Positions 35,460 through 44,620 of a stretch of 64,000 bases of DNA are shown piece after piece. The position numbers were made by a program, and so were the translations under genes. The stretch is taken from assembly GCF_017498545.1 (NCBI RefSeq), contig NZ_CP071793.1, forward strand, positions 3,348,001-3,412,000. The letters are read 5' to 3'. Source of the DNA: Sulfidibacter corallicola (GTDB taxonomy: Bacteria; Acidobacteriota; Holophagae; Acanthopleuribacterales; Acanthopleuribacteraceae). The first letter of the stretch is position 1. Every line of letters begins with the position of its first letter. The notes beneath the pieces were generated by a model. It did no database searches and was not told the origin of the DNA. It worked only from the letters and a program-made list of their open reading frames with translations.

Positions 35460-36497
35460 TCAGCCGGCTTCAATCAGTTCGACGAGCTGGCGATAGGCCG
35501 CCTCGTCATCGTCGGCTTCGATCCTTCGGGCGTCGTGGTGGCGCAAGAATCGACCGTACAACGGATCGTAGTGCTTTTCCAACAAGAGATCGACGAAGGC
35601 CGCCCAATCACCGCTTTCCAACTGGGCGTGCATGGTGGCGATATCGCGCTTGGCCACGTAGGAGGCCAGCCGCGGCAGAATGGTCAGGCAGGTCTCCGCC
35701 AGCTTGTGATCGGCGTAATCCTCCAGAATGTTGGTCACCCGACGCGCCCGAGACATCTGCAGCCATAGGTTTCGCCCCTCGACCATCTGGTGCCACAGGG
35801 GATTGGGCACGTTGAGACGACCGATGCGCCGGCTCTCTCCTTCGATGAGCGTGGGTTTGGCGGGATCGAACGCCCGAATGGCGCGAACCAGTTTGGATTC
35901 GAAGGGACGTTGGCCGGGCTGCCCATCGGGCATTTCGCCGAAGACCGAACCGCGATGACGCGCCGCGCCCTCGAGATCGACGATGTTGCAGCGATCGGCC
36001 AGACGGTGCAGCAGGGCGGTTTTGCGGGAACCGGTAAAACCGTGCAATACCCAGACGGGTCCGGGCAACGGTCGTTCGAGGACTTGCTGGACGTAGGCCC
36101 GATAGGATTTATAGCCACGAGTCGGGCGAAACACGGGGAACCCGATCTCCGAGAGCACGGTGGCGAGGGCGCCGCTGCGCTGGCCGCCACGGGCACAATA
36201 GACCATGATCGCCGTCCCCTCCGGCCAGGCTCGGCACGCCGGCGATTCGAGAAAGTCCCGGATATTGTCGAGCGCGTAACGGGCTCCGCGTTTACGCGCT
36301 TCGAATGGATTCCGCTTGAACAACGTGCCGATCTCGGCCCGCTGGCCGTTGTCGAGAACCGGCGTATTGAAGGCGCCCGGTAGGTGGTCCTCTTCGTATT
36401 CGGCCGGTGATCGGGCATCCAAAATCACGTCGCAACGATCGAGGAACAGCTCCAGTTGCGCATCGTCAAATGTCTGTAACAAGTCGAGTTCTCCCAT
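35460..36497 (-). CDS. mnmH: tRNA 2-selenouridine/geranyl-2-thiouridine synthase
   Basis: The protein combines an N-terminal rhodanese domain, with catalytic Cys in CARGGQRSG and the DARSPAEYEEDHLPGAFNTP start, and a C-terminal P-loop domain with LEGAARHRGSVFGEMPDGQP, a diagnostic MnmH stretch. MnmH converts 2-thiouridine at the wobble position of tRNA Lys/Glu/Gln to 2-selenouridine via a geranylated intermediate, using selenophosphate. The Walker A reads GFTGSRKT, with Arg in place of the usual Gly before the Lys. The homology-based start at 36497 gives 345 residues; an in-frame ATG at 36653 with GAGAG upstream would add 52 residues lacking family similarity. No selD is visible here. Confidence 0.85.
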   Translation of the reverse strand: MGELDLLQTFDDAQLELFLDRCDVILDARSPAEYEEDHLPGAFNTPVLDNGQRAEIGTLFKRNPFEARKRGARYALDNIRDFLESPACRAWPEGTAIMVYCARGGQRSGALATVLSEIGFPVFRPTRGYKSYRAYVQQVLERPLPGPVWVLHGFTGSRKTALLHRLADRCNIVDLEGAARHRGSVFGEMPDGQPGQRPFESKLVRAIRAFDPAKPTLIEGESRRIGRLNVPNPLWHQMVEGRNLWLQMSRARRVTNILEDYADHKLAETCLTILPRLASYVAKRDIATMHAQLESGDWAAFVDLLLEKHYDPLYGRFLRHHDARRIEADDDEAAYRQLVELIEAG

Positions 36498-36834
36498 GGA
36501 AACGAGTGCGGAGGGCGCGAACGTCTGCGCGGCGGCGACAGCGCCGTGTACGCGACCGAAGGTCATCTCGCGAGGCCGGCGATCCGCGGCGCTTCCATTC
36601 TTATCGCCGGAGGCGTCAATTGCCAAGAGAATGACTGATTTTTCCTTCGGCATTCTATAATTTTCTCTCGGCGAATTTCAGCTATGGTACATTGACAGGG
36701 CACCTGGTTCTCTACGGAATTACCCTTCTACACGCAGTTGTCCTTCGTGGTGACTCGTGATTTCGGCGGCGACGCCACGGGTCCCGGAACGTGGGTGCGC
36801 GGCACATACGGAGTCGGGTACACGGGAGGTCGCC

Positions 36835-37983
36835 TTGGGTGAATTGTATCTCGGGGTCATGTCGGGAACCTCGTTGGACGGAATCGACATCGCATTGGCG
36901 AGAATCGGCCAACCGTTTTCCATCGAGCTGGTGGGTTTCAAAACCGTCCCATTCGAAGAAGAACTGCGCCGCGAATATCTGGCCATGATGAAAGATCCCA
37001 GTTGGGAGCCGCAGCGTCTGTTGGCGGTGCATCATTTGTTGGGTGATCGCTTCGGCCAGGAGATCAACGCCAGCCTGCGCGAGTTTCGCACGCCGCCCAG
37101 CCGCGTCAAGGCGATCGGGTTGCACGGGATCACGTTCTGGCACTGCCCGGAGGGTTACGAGGTGTACGGCGGCGTGGGTCGCGGCACCCTACAGCTCTGC
37201 GATCCGTATACGGTCGCGGTCAACACGGGGATTCGCGTCATTCACGGCTTTCGCCAGACCGACATTGCGCTGGGCGGCCAGGGTGCCCCGATGGTTCCCT
37301 TCCTGGATCACCACCTGTTCCGTCACGAGAGCATGGGGCGCATCATGTTGAATCTCGGCGGCATCGCCAATCTTTCGTTTTTACCGGCGGGCAGCGAAGA
37401 CATTTCGGCGTTCGATTCAGGTCCGGCCAACATGATCATCGATCACCTGATGCGCCATCACCCTACCGAACCGCAGTCGTTGGATCCGAGCGGATCCTAC
37501 GCGGCGAAAGGCAAGGTGCTGCACGACCTCCTCAAGTCCTGTACGGCCCATCCCTTTTTCGGGACGGCTCCACCCAAGTCCACAGGGCGCGAGGACTTTG
37601 GGCCGGTGTTCTGCGAGCGGTTCCTGCGCTATCGCCAGTTCGATCGGTACGAGGATTTGATCAAGACGGCGACCACGCTCACGGCGGTCACGATTTCGGA
37701 CGCCATTCGCGGGTTCCGCTTCAAGGATTACGAGTACGCCGATTTCCAGGAGATGATCGCCTCGGGTGGTGGAACCTACAACGACACCTTGATGGAGATG
37801 CTGCGCACGAACCTTCCCGAGTTGGACATCAAAACCACCAGCGACCTGGGCGTGGAGGTGGACGCCAAGGAAGCGATGTTGATGGCATCGCTGGCCTGGG
37901 CCTACATGAACGGTGTCCCGGGCAATTTCCCCACGGTCACGGGTGCCAGCCGCAAGGCGGTGCTGGGCTCCGCCACATACTGA
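36835..37983 (+). CDS. anmK: Anhydro-N-acetylmuramic acid kinase
   Basis: The 382-residue protein starts with the family signature LYLGVMSGTSLDGIDIA, followed by HGITFWH, GFRQTDIALGGQGAPMVP, LNLGGIANLSF and DSGPANMIID. AnmK hydrates and phosphorylates 1,6-anhydro-MurNAc to MurNAc-6-P during cell-wall recycling. The start is TTG at 36835 with GGGAGG 4-5 nt upstream; it makes the N-terminus match the family, while an upstream in-frame ATG at 36757 would add 26 unrelated residues. No murQ or nagZ is next to it. The 3' flank leads into the RAYT/repeat locus. Confidence 0.93.
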   Translation: MGELYLGVMSGTSLDGIDIALARIGQPFSIELVGFKTVPFEEELRREYLAMMKDPSWEPQRLLAVHHLLGDRFGQEINASLREFRTPPSRVKAIGLHGITFWHCPEGYEVYGGVGRGTLQLCDPYTVAVNTGIRVIHGFRQTDIALGGQGAPMVPFLDHHLFRHESMGRIMLNLGGIANLSFLPAGSEDISAFDSGPANMIIDHLMRHHPTEPQSLDPSGSYAAKGKVLHDLLKSCTAHPFFGTAPPKSTGREDFGPVFCERFLRYRQFDRYEDLIKTATTLTAVTISDAIRGFRFKDYEYADFQEMIASGGGTYNDTLMEMLRTNLPELDIKTTSDLGVEVDAKEAMLMASLAWAYMNGVPGNFPTVTGASRKAVLGSATY

Positions 37984-38036
37984 CCCCACCGAAGCACGCA
38001 TTTCCCCAGTCCCCGCATTTCCAGAGGGGCGTCGCG

Positions 38037-38165
38037 CCTGTAGGTTGAGCAGCCTGCTCAACCAATCGAAGCGACATAACAATATATGTAACAGTGGCTT
38101 AAGATCAAAGCACGGCATCCCCCAACATAACCAGATCGAAGCCAGGGAAGCAGGAAGTCCCCGAA
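38037..38165 (+). repeat. Left flanking copy of the RAYT-associated element (family B)
   Basis: The element starts cctgtag, has the palindromic core gttgagcagcctgctcaac, continues caatcgaagc, and has an aagc.cggcat segment and a gcaggaag end. Over ~125 bp it aligns, with indels, to the reverse complement of the copies at 39.0-39.3 kb, so the RAYT gene lies between inverted copies. Confidence 0.8.
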
Positions 38166-38294
38166 AACAAAACCCCAGGGCACTTCAAGAAACCCTACCG
38201 CTTGCACCTATCGCAACATTTCCATCAAAATCCCCTGGCCACCAACGGATTAGCCAGGTTATGTTGGACCTCATCTCTCACCTCGAGAAAGAGT

Positions 38295-38969
38295 ATGTCC
38301 AACCTGACCGAGAAGCTGTTCTACCGGTGCCACCTTCCCCATTGGCATCCCGAGCGAGCGACTTATTTCATCACCTTCCGCCTCGTGGGTTCCCTGCCCC
38401 ATTCGGTACTCGAAGCATGGCGGAAGGACTCGGTTCGAAACCATCCCACCAAACGACTCCAGTTGGAACACCGCCGGAAATGGTTTCGCAAATTCGAATC
38501 GGTCATGCACGCGGGAGGCTCCGGTCCTATGTGGCTGGCCAACCCCGAGGTCGCCGATATGGTCGCCGAGAGCCTGCACTACCGAGATGAAAAAGTATTC
38601 ACGTTGGACTGTTTTTGCATCATGCCAAATCACGTGCACATGGTTATCACGCCCCTGAAGAAGGGATCGCCCACGGGTCATGCGACGTCGACCCTTCAGC
38701 AAACCACCATCCCGGGCATCATGCACTCACTCAAAAGCTACACCGGTCTGCAAGCAAACAAGATACTCGATCGGTCCGGGCCATTTTGGGAAATGGAATC
38801 CTTCGATCATTGGCTTCGAACTCCGGAACACTGGCGCCACGCGGTTCGGTATATTCTGGAAAATCCCGTTCATGCGAAGCTCGTGGCCAAACCGGAAGAC
38901 TATCCTTGGAACTATTGTCGGGATGGGTACGCGTGGTTGTTTGGGGATCGGAACGAGAAAGGCGGTTGA
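38295..38969 (+). CDS. REP-associated tyrosine transposase (RAYT, Y1/IS200-like)
   Basis: The 224-residue protein has the RAYT landmarks in order: HLPHWHPERATYFITFRLVG, the HUH-type metal motif in CIMPNHVHMVI (His-Val-His), LKSYTGLQANKIL with the nucleophile Tyr region, FWEMESFDHWLRTPEHW and RYILENPVHAKLV, then YPWNY. RAYTs are domesticated Y1 single-strand transposases that mobilise REP/REPIN palindromes rather than themselves. The gene is flanked by inverted copies of a REP-like element and followed by a 149-bp tandem array, the arrangement expected for its substrates. The ATG at 38295 precedes the conserved N-terminus, with GAGAAAGAG upstream; a 31-residue longer frame is unsupported. No catalytic motif looks broken. 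Confidence 0.92.
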   Translation: MSNLTEKLFYRCHLPHWHPERATYFITFRLVGSLPHSVLEAWRKDSVRNHPTKRLQLEHRRKWFRKFESVMHAGGSGPMWLANPEVADMVAESLHYRDEKVFTLDCFCIMPNHVHMVITPLKKGSPTGHATSTLQQTTIPGIMHSLKSYTGLQANKILDRSGPFWEMESFDHWLRTPEHWRHAVRYILENPVHAKLVAKPEDYPWNYCRDGYAWLFGDRNEKGG

Positions 38970-39018
38970 ACGGGATGTGCGCTTGGTTGTGGTGTATTTC
39001 CGCTGGTGGATCCCTTTT

Positions 39019-39351
39019 GCTTGCGGGAACTCTCTGCTTTCCCGGCTTTGGTCCGGGTGATTCGGGGCATGCCGCGCTTCGCTCTTAAATACCTGATATA
39101 TCTTGGGTTATCTGGCTTCGATTGGTTGAGCAGGCTGCTCAACCTACAGGCATGGTCCATCTCTTTCGCTTGCGGGAACTCTCTGCTTTCCTGGCTTTGG
39201 TCCGGGTGATTCGGGGCATGCCGTGCTTCGCTCTTAAATACCTGATATGTTCGGGGTTATCTGGCTTCGATTGGTTGAGCAGGCTGCTCAACCTACAGGC
39301 ATGGTCCATCTCTTTCGCTTGCGGGAACTCTCTGCTTTCCCGGCTTTGGTC
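39019..39351 (-). repeat. 149-bp tandem repeat array beside the RAYT gene (2.2 copies)
   Basis: Units begin at gcttgcggg at 39019, 39168 and 39317, giving an exact 149-bp period with few substitutions; the third is cut after ~35 bp. Each complete unit carries the family B palindromic core (at ~39124 and ~39273), inverted relative to the left-flank copy, plus an AT-rich aaatacctgatat segment. Confidence 0.92.
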
Positions 39352-39445
39352 GGGAAGGCCGGGGCGATCTTCACTGCAGCTCCAAGATGCTGCAAAAAAC
39401 GGCAATACACCCTAGACGATTGAGAGGGTTGGCTCCGATAAGGGG

Positions 39446-39483
39446 AAAAGGCGGGTCGATCTTTGGATCGTACCCGCGTTTTT
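39446..39483. terminator. Terminator downstream of the M28 peptidase gene
   Basis: gcgggtcgatc (39451-39461) pairs with gatcg-t-acccgc (39466-39477) with one bulge. There is a gttttt tract on the plus side and cttttcccc on the minus side, just after the peptidase stop. Confidence 0.75.
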
Positions 39484-39486
39484 GGC

Positions 39487-40905
39487 TTAGGGTGACGACG
39501 GGGTCATTTCGATCCGTCCGAAGTGCGTGGGCGCTTCCGCCGCCATGTAGGCGAATACGACGTAGGCCGCCACGTTCTGGCTCAACTTCTCGGGATCGAC
39601 CTTGTCCAGGGTGTCGTCCGCGGTGTGGTGAAAATCGAAATAATCGGTTCCGTCTTGAATCAACGACACCACCGGAACGCCCGACAACCGGAACGGTGTC
39701 ATGTCCGGACCACCGAACGCCTCGTTGTCACCACGCTCGATCCCCAGCGGGGCCAAAACCTTGGCGATCTCGTCCATGATCGGCAGGGCGTCCGGCTGTA
39801 CCCGCGTGGAGAATCGCCACACCCGGTCGGCTCCGAAATCGGATTCGGCGCCGACGATGATTCGATCCAACTCCTGCCGGTGACGCAATACGTAGGCCTG
39901 GGCCCCCTCGAGGCCGCTCTCCTCGTTGGCGAACAAAATGACGCGAATGGTGCGGCTCGGCCGTTTGCCGCCGTCCTTGATCACCTTGGCCGCGGCCACG
40001 ACGATGCCCACACCCGCACCGTCATCCAACGCACCGGTTCCCAAGTCCCAGGAATCGAGGTGGGCACCGATCACCACCACTTCCTCGGGCTTGTCGCGAC
40101 CCTTGATTTCGCCAATGACATTGGCACTCATCTGCTGGCCCAGGAGGCGGCAGGTCAGGCGCATATGCAAGCGAACCGGAACGCCATAACCGAACTGGAG
40201 ATGCAACATGTCCGCATCGGGGTTGGAAATGGCCGCTGCCGGGATACGCGCCACATCGTCCTGGTAACGCATCATGCCGGTGTGGGCGAACCGGTGGCTG
40301 TCGGTCCCCACCGAACGAATGATGATGCCGACCGCACCGAGACGGGCCGCCTCGACGGCGCCGCGCACTCGGCCAGGCACGGTTTTCCCGTAGGTCGAAC
40401 CGTCGCGCGATTTCTCCATGGGGTGGTTGATGAACACGATCTTGCCGCGAATCTTGTCGGCCGGCATCTGGGTCAAGGCCTCCAGGCTGGCCACTTCGAC
40501 GACCTCGGCTTCGAGACCCAGCTCGGGGGTGCCGATCGAGTGACCCAACGCGGTGACGTGCAGCTTCTGGGGAAAAGGCAGGGTGATCATGGCCTCTTCC
40601 TCGCCCCGCTCCCAATGGGTCACGGGTACCTCTTCGGTGTACACGGCGTCGAATCCCAATTTTTTGAGCTTGGCTTCGGCCCAGGCGACCGCACGTCGAT
40701 CGGCCTCACTTCCGGCAGGACGGGGGCCGACCTCCACGGTCAGCGATTCGACCAGGTCGTAGGCATGGTTTTTTTCGAGGGCGGCCTGACGCAGTTTCGC
40801 CGCATGGGCGATCGTTTTGGCGTCGAACAAATCGGCAGAGAAAGAGAAAGGCTGAACGGCGAACAAGAAAAGGAATACCGAAAATACGAATCGGGTGGGC
40901 TTCAT
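39487..40905 (-). CDS. Secreted M28 family metallopeptidase (carboxypeptidase Q-like)
   Basis: The 472-residue protein has a signal peptide (~1-24, ending FSFSA), a PA-like insert (~130-250) and an M28 zinc peptidase domain. Metal and catalytic residues are visible: GAHLDSWDLGTGALDDGAG (His, bridging Asp), NEESGLEGAQAY (catalytic and ligand Glu pair), and DFHHTADDTLDKVDP at the end (ligand His). It resembles plasma glutamate carboxypeptidase/CPQ and should cleave dipeptides or trim N-termini outside the cytoplasm. The start at 40905 has GGAGCG upstream and begins the signal peptide; the open frame to 41178 has no such support. Confidence 0.9.
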   Translation of the reverse strand: MKPTRFVFSVFLFLFAVQPFSFSADLFDAKTIAHAAKLRQAALEKNHAYDLVESLTVEVGPRPAGSEADRRAVAWAEAKLKKLGFDAVYTEEVPVTHWERGEEEAMITLPFPQKLHVTALGHSIGTPELGLEAEVVEVASLEALTQMPADKIRGKIVFINHPMEKSRDGSTYGKTVPGRVRGAVEAARLGAVGIIIRSVGTDSHRFAHTGMMRYQDDVARIPAAAISNPDADMLHLQFGYGVPVRLHMRLTCRLLGQQMSANVIGEIKGRDKPEEVVVIGAHLDSWDLGTGALDDGAGVGIVVAAAKVIKDGGKRPSRTIRVILFANEESGLEGAQAYVLRHRQELDRIIVGAESDFGADRVWRFSTRVQPDALPIMDEIAKVLAPLGIERGDNEAFGGPDMTPFRLSGVPVVSLIQDGTDYFDFHHTADDTLDKVDPEKLSQNVAAYVVFAYMAAEAPTHFGRIEMTPSSP

Positions 40906-41309
40906 GAGACGCTCCAAATGAAAGGGGCCGCAAACGCGGCGAGGTGAGAAAGGTGGAGAGAAAGTTCGAGGAACGGATGATCCGGTGGTCCGGTGGCCGC
41001 TTCTATATATGTATAAAGATGATTCACCAAGATTCGCCCAATGACCCGTTGCCGCCAACCGACTTCGCGGTGGCGAAAAATACGTGCTGTTCGGGTCAAA
41101 AAAGGAGGGCATGCCAGTGTCTAAGATGTAACACGTTTTGACCAGGGAGTAAAACGCCATGATGAGAATCTCGGCCATGCGCTAAGCTTAGGATTCGGGC
41201 GCGGCGCCGCATCGTCCCGGAAGCCAGGCACGGTGCTTGGGTAGGGTTGTCCCATCGCCCTGGTTCCGGACCGATTCGTCGCGCCACGCGACCCGAGGAG
41301 AAAAGACCC
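40906..41309. other. Divergent intergenic region M28 peptidase / cobQ
   Basis: About 400 bp with no gene. It includes an AT-rich stretch at ~41000-41020 that probably holds the peptidase promoter. I looked for a cobalamin riboswitch ahead of cobQ and did not see a convincing B12 box. Confidence 0.45.
41002..41030 (-). promoter_or_regulatory. Possible promoter of the M28 peptidase gene
   Basis: On the minus strand TTGGTG and TATAGA are spaced by 17 bp, with the -10 about 100 bp upstream of the start codon, inside an AT-rich run. The hexamer match is moderate. Confidence 0.3.
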
Positions 41310-42854
41310 ATGTTTGAATCGTCTTGGCCCGAAACCCCGGATCCCGATGGACGCTCGCCGGCAAGCCGTTGCCTGAGTGTCCTGGGCACCGCGTCGGACG
41401 TGGGCAAGAGCGTGGTGACCACCGCCCTGTGCCGCATCTTTCGCGACCTGGGCTATCGAACCGCACCCTTCAAGGCCCAGAACATGTCTAACAACGCCGG
41501 TGTGACGCCGGACGGTGGCGAGATCGGGCGGGCCCAGATCGTTCAAGCGGAAGCGGCGGGCGCGGTGCCCGACCCGGACATGAACCCTGTCCTCCTGAAA
41601 CCGAACACCGATACCGGGTCCCAGGTGGTGCTGCACGGGCGTGCCATCGGGAACCGCGAAGCCGGCGAATATTTCGGGGACACCAGCGTGTTCCGGCGCG
41701 AAGCGCTTGCCAGCCTGCAACGCCTGCGCAACCGATACGACATGGTCGTGATGGAAGGCGCCGGCTCCTGCGCGGAGATCAATCTACGCGACCGCGACTT
41801 CGTCAATTTCGATATGGCCCACGCCGCCGATTGCCCGGTACTCCTCGTCGCCGACATCGATCGCGGCGGGGTGTTCGCCCAAGTCGTCGGCACCCTGGAA
41901 GTGATCCCCCAATTGGACCGAGCGCGCGTCGCGGGCATCCTGATCAATCGGTTCCGCGGCGATATCGAGCTGTTTCGCGACGGCATTCGCTACCTGGAGG
42001 GACGCACCCGCCTGCCGGTGTTGGGCGTCATCCCCTGGTTCCACCACATCGAGATCGATCCCGAAGATGCCCTCCCCGTGCCGATCGTCCGTGGCGGCAA
42101 GCGCCCGCTGAACCCGGCCAACATCAACGTGGCCGTCATTCGCCTGCCCCACATCTCCAATTTCACCGACTTCTCGCCGCTGCAACGGGAACCGGAAGTG
42201 GACCTGCGCTATCCCGTCAAACCCATCCCCCTCGATGGCTACGACCTGGTCCTCCTTCCCGGCAGCAAGAACTCGCGCTTCGACCTGGACTGGCTTCGGC
42301 GATCCGGCTGGGAAGCCCACCTGCGCGAATACGTCTCCAACGACGGTCGCCTGGCCGGACTGTGCGGCGGCTACCAAATGCTGGGCCAAACGATCAGCGA
42401 TCCCACCGGGGTCGAAGGCGTGCCCGGAACCTCGGCCGGGTTGGGATACCTGCCGATTCACACCACGCTCGATCGCGACAAGCTGGTTCGCCGGGCCTCG
42501 GGCACTTGGCTGGCGACAGGTGACGCGGTGCGCGGATACGAAATCCACGTGGGCCGTACCGAAATCGATCCCGGAACGCAACCGCTGATCGAATGGCACC
42601 GCACCGACGAAGCATCCCCCCAGTACGACGGGGCCTTCAGCGAAGAGGGCCGCGTCTGGGGTTGTTACCTGCACGGCCTGTTCGACGAACCGGCGCTCCT
42701 GGAGCGGGTGCTGGGCGACATCCGCCCCGGTTTTCAGGTGAAGACCCGCCACGCCGGGTTGAAATTTCGCGAGCGGCAGTACGGCCTCCTGGCCGACCAC
42801 TTCCGCGAACACATGGACCTGACCCGCCTGTTCCACCTCGTCGGACACGCCTGA
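41310..42854 (+). CDS. cobQ: Cobyric acid synthase
   Basis: The 514-residue enzyme has an N-terminal dethiobiotin-synthetase-like ATPase domain (GTASDVGKSVVTTALCRIF, FKAQNMSNNAGVT, MNPVLLKPNTDTGSQVVLHG) and a C-terminal class I glutaminase domain with C352 in LAGLCGGYQMLG and H455 in YLHGLFDEP. CobQ/CbiP amidates four side chains of adenosylcobyrinic acid diamide, using glutamine and ATP. CGAGGAG lies before the ATG at 41310; a frame from 41247 is open but unsupported. No other cobalamin gene is in the window, so the pathway must be elsewhere or incomplete. Confidence 0.94.
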   Translation: MFESSWPETPDPDGRSPASRCLSVLGTASDVGKSVVTTALCRIFRDLGYRTAPFKAQNMSNNAGVTPDGGEIGRAQIVQAEAAGAVPDPDMNPVLLKPNTDTGSQVVLHGRAIGNREAGEYFGDTSVFRREALASLQRLRNRYDMVVMEGAGSCAEINLRDRDFVNFDMAHAADCPVLLVADIDRGGVFAQVVGTLEVIPQLDRARVAGILINRFRGDIELFRDGIRYLEGRTRLPVLGVIPWFHHIEIDPEDALPVPIVRGGKRPLNPANINVAVIRLPHISNFTDFSPLQREPEVDLRYPVKPIPLDGYDLVLLPGSKNSRFDLDWLRRSGWEAHLREYVSNDGRLAGLCGGYQMLGQTISDPTGVEGVPGTSAGLGYLPIHTTLDRDKLVRRASGTWLATGDAVRGYEIHVGRTEIDPGTQPLIEWHRTDEASPQYDGAFSEEGRVWGCYLHGLFDEPALLERVLGDIRPGFQVKTRHAGLKFRERQYGLLADHFREHMDLTRLFHLVGHA

Positions 42855-43056
42855 AGCCGATCGCCGTCGGGCAGGCCACCTCCGCGCCCCGCACGAGGCC
42901 CTCGCCACGGACGGCCGCGACAGGTCCCGACCTGGGCCAGCTTTCTTTAACGGCCTGGATCGGCTATCATGTTGCTGACGACAACACCTACTTTCACGTT
43001 GACAACCAGCCCATCAACCGGCCACGGCCGCAATGCCGCACACAGGAAGGGGTTTG

Positions 43057-44427
43057 ATGAAAACCGGATTCCTGCTCTTTTTCACGATGGTTTATTGCCG
43101 TTCATCGGCACTCGCGGGCCCTGCTCCGGTTATCGAGTCGATGCGGCTGGGCATCCATCTACAAGCCGGCCAGAATCGCACGAACGCGACCGACGACGAT
43201 TTCCTCGAACAAGCCGAAACCCCGGCACCGGCCGCCCGCGAACCCGACCAGTGCCTGATCCGCGCGATCCTGGAAGAAGATCTCGAATTGCTGGACCGCT
43301 GCATGGCCCGCAACGCCAACGTCAATTTTCGCGGCAAGGGCGGCTGGACCCCGCTCATGATCGCCGCCACCCGCGGAAAGGTCTCGATTTTAGAATACCT
43401 GTTGAGCCTGGGCGCCAACATCGAGGACATCACCGACGACGGCTGGAGCGCACTGATGCTCGCCGTTTACCAAAGCCACACGGAGGCGGCCGCCTACCTG
43501 CTGTCCCAGGGTGCGGATTTCAACCGCTCGGCTTTCGTCAAAGCCAGCTTTCTGCTCGAGAAGCGGGACAAGCCTGGCATGGACTTCCTGGCCTTCCTCG
43601 TCAAGGAGTACCAACAGGGTGAAGAAAACGGCCCCCTCGAAGGATTCTTCAACCTTTCGACCCTGACCCTCGCCGTGTGGCGATGCGACGACGCCACCAT
43701 CGATCGTCTGCTCCAGTTCGGTGCCAATATCAACCACCGCAACAAGGGCGGCGTGACCCCGCTTTACTGGGCCGTCATCCGCGGCGATGCCCGTCTGGTC
43801 ACGCGCCTGATCGAGGGCGGCGCCGACGCACTGGCCGCGACCCCGCGCGGCAAGACGCCGTTGATGTTCGCCGCCGGGTTCGGTTCCGAAGCCGTCTGCA
43901 CCAGCCTGCTCGAGGCCGGCGCGAATATCGACGCCACCGATGCGACCGGCAACACCGCCTTGACCTACGCCATTCGCCTGAGCCGCGACAAAGTCGCAAT
44001 CCTGTTGTTGCGACGCGGCGCCAAGCTCAATCCATCGCAACCCGCCCCCTACCCGCCCCTTCACGTCGCGGCCAAATTCAGCAAGCCGACCCTGGTGCGC
44101 GAGCTGCTCCGTCGCGGCGCCGCGATCGACTTCCCCACCCCCAACGGTCACACCGCCTTGATCGAAGCCACCCGCAAGGGCCGCCTCGAGATGGTTCAAG
44201 CGCTGGTGCGCGCGGGCGCCGACCTCGAAAAACGGGACCACACCAACCGGCAAACACCGCTGCTCTGGGCCGTTGCGGAGGGCCACCTCAACGTGGTTCG
44301 CTATCTGGTTCAGGCGGGCGCCGACACCGAAGCGCGCAATGCCCACAACCAAAACGGAATCGATCTGGCCCGTGCGGCCGGCCACGAGGAAATCCTCAAA
44401 ATCCTGCTTAAATCACAAACCAACTGA
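43057..44427 (+). CDS. Exported ankyrin-repeat protein
   Basis: The 456-residue protein has a signal peptide (~1-23) and then about ten ankyrin repeats from ~residue 65 to the C-terminus, with consensus pieces such as GWTPLMIAATRGKVSILEYL, GGVTPLYWAVIRGDARLV, GKTPLMFAAGFGSEAV and RQTPLLWAVAEGHLNVVRYL. Ankyrin stacks bind other proteins; in bacteria exported ones act in the periplasm or as effectors. AGGAAGGGG precedes the ATG at 43057, where the signal peptide begins; the frame from 43033 has no RBS. A segment at ~170-210 interrupts the repeat register. The binding partner is unknown. Confidence 0.87.
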   Translation: MKTGFLLFFTMVYCRSSALAGPAPVIESMRLGIHLQAGQNRTNATDDDFLEQAETPAPAAREPDQCLIRAILEEDLELLDRCMARNANVNFRGKGGWTPLMIAATRGKVSILEYLLSLGANIEDITDDGWSALMLAVYQSHTEAAAYLLSQGADFNRSAFVKASFLLEKRDKPGMDFLAFLVKEYQQGEENGPLEGFFNLSTLTLAVWRCDDATIDRLLQFGANINHRNKGGVTPLYWAVIRGDARLVTRLIEGGADALAATPRGKTPLMFAAGFGSEAVCTSLLEAGANIDATDATGNTALTYAIRLSRDKVAILLLRRGAKLNPSQPAPYPPLHVAAKFSKPTLVRELLRRGAAIDFPTPNGHTALIEATRKGRLEMVQALVRAGADLEKRDHTNRQTPLLWAVAEGHLNVVRYLVQAGADTEARNAHNQNGIDLARAAGHEEILKILLKSQTN

Positions 44428-44475
44428 ACGGTCTCGGGAACCGGTAACGACACCGTGCATTCCATTGCCAAGTAG

Positions 44476-44504
44476 TTGACTTCTCGCCACTTTTCCGCCA
44501 TGAT
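44476..44504 (+). promoter_or_regulatory. Probable sigma-70-type promoter for the three-repeat exported protein
   Basis: TTGACT (5 of 6 consensus) at 44476-44481 and CATGAT (4 of 6) at 44499-44504 are spaced by 17 bp. It would give a leader of about 110 nt before the start at 44621. Confidence 0.45.
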
Positions 44505-44620
44505 CGGTGGCTCCATGCGGGTACTGAAAACGACTTCGACCATTCCGGTTCGACCAAACGTACTACTTTCCGGAAGCGTAAGAAACGTGAACACAGGACA
44601 ATGAGGGTGAGGGAGGCTTG

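Noticed and set aside
38037..39351. CRISPR array or insertion sequence
   Set aside because: The 149-bp direct repeats have no unique spacers. There is no autonomous transposase with terminal inverted repeats and target duplication; the gene is a RAYT.
40906..41309. Cobalamin riboswitch before cobQ
   Set aside because: The region has no recognisable B12-box consensus or its flanking helices.
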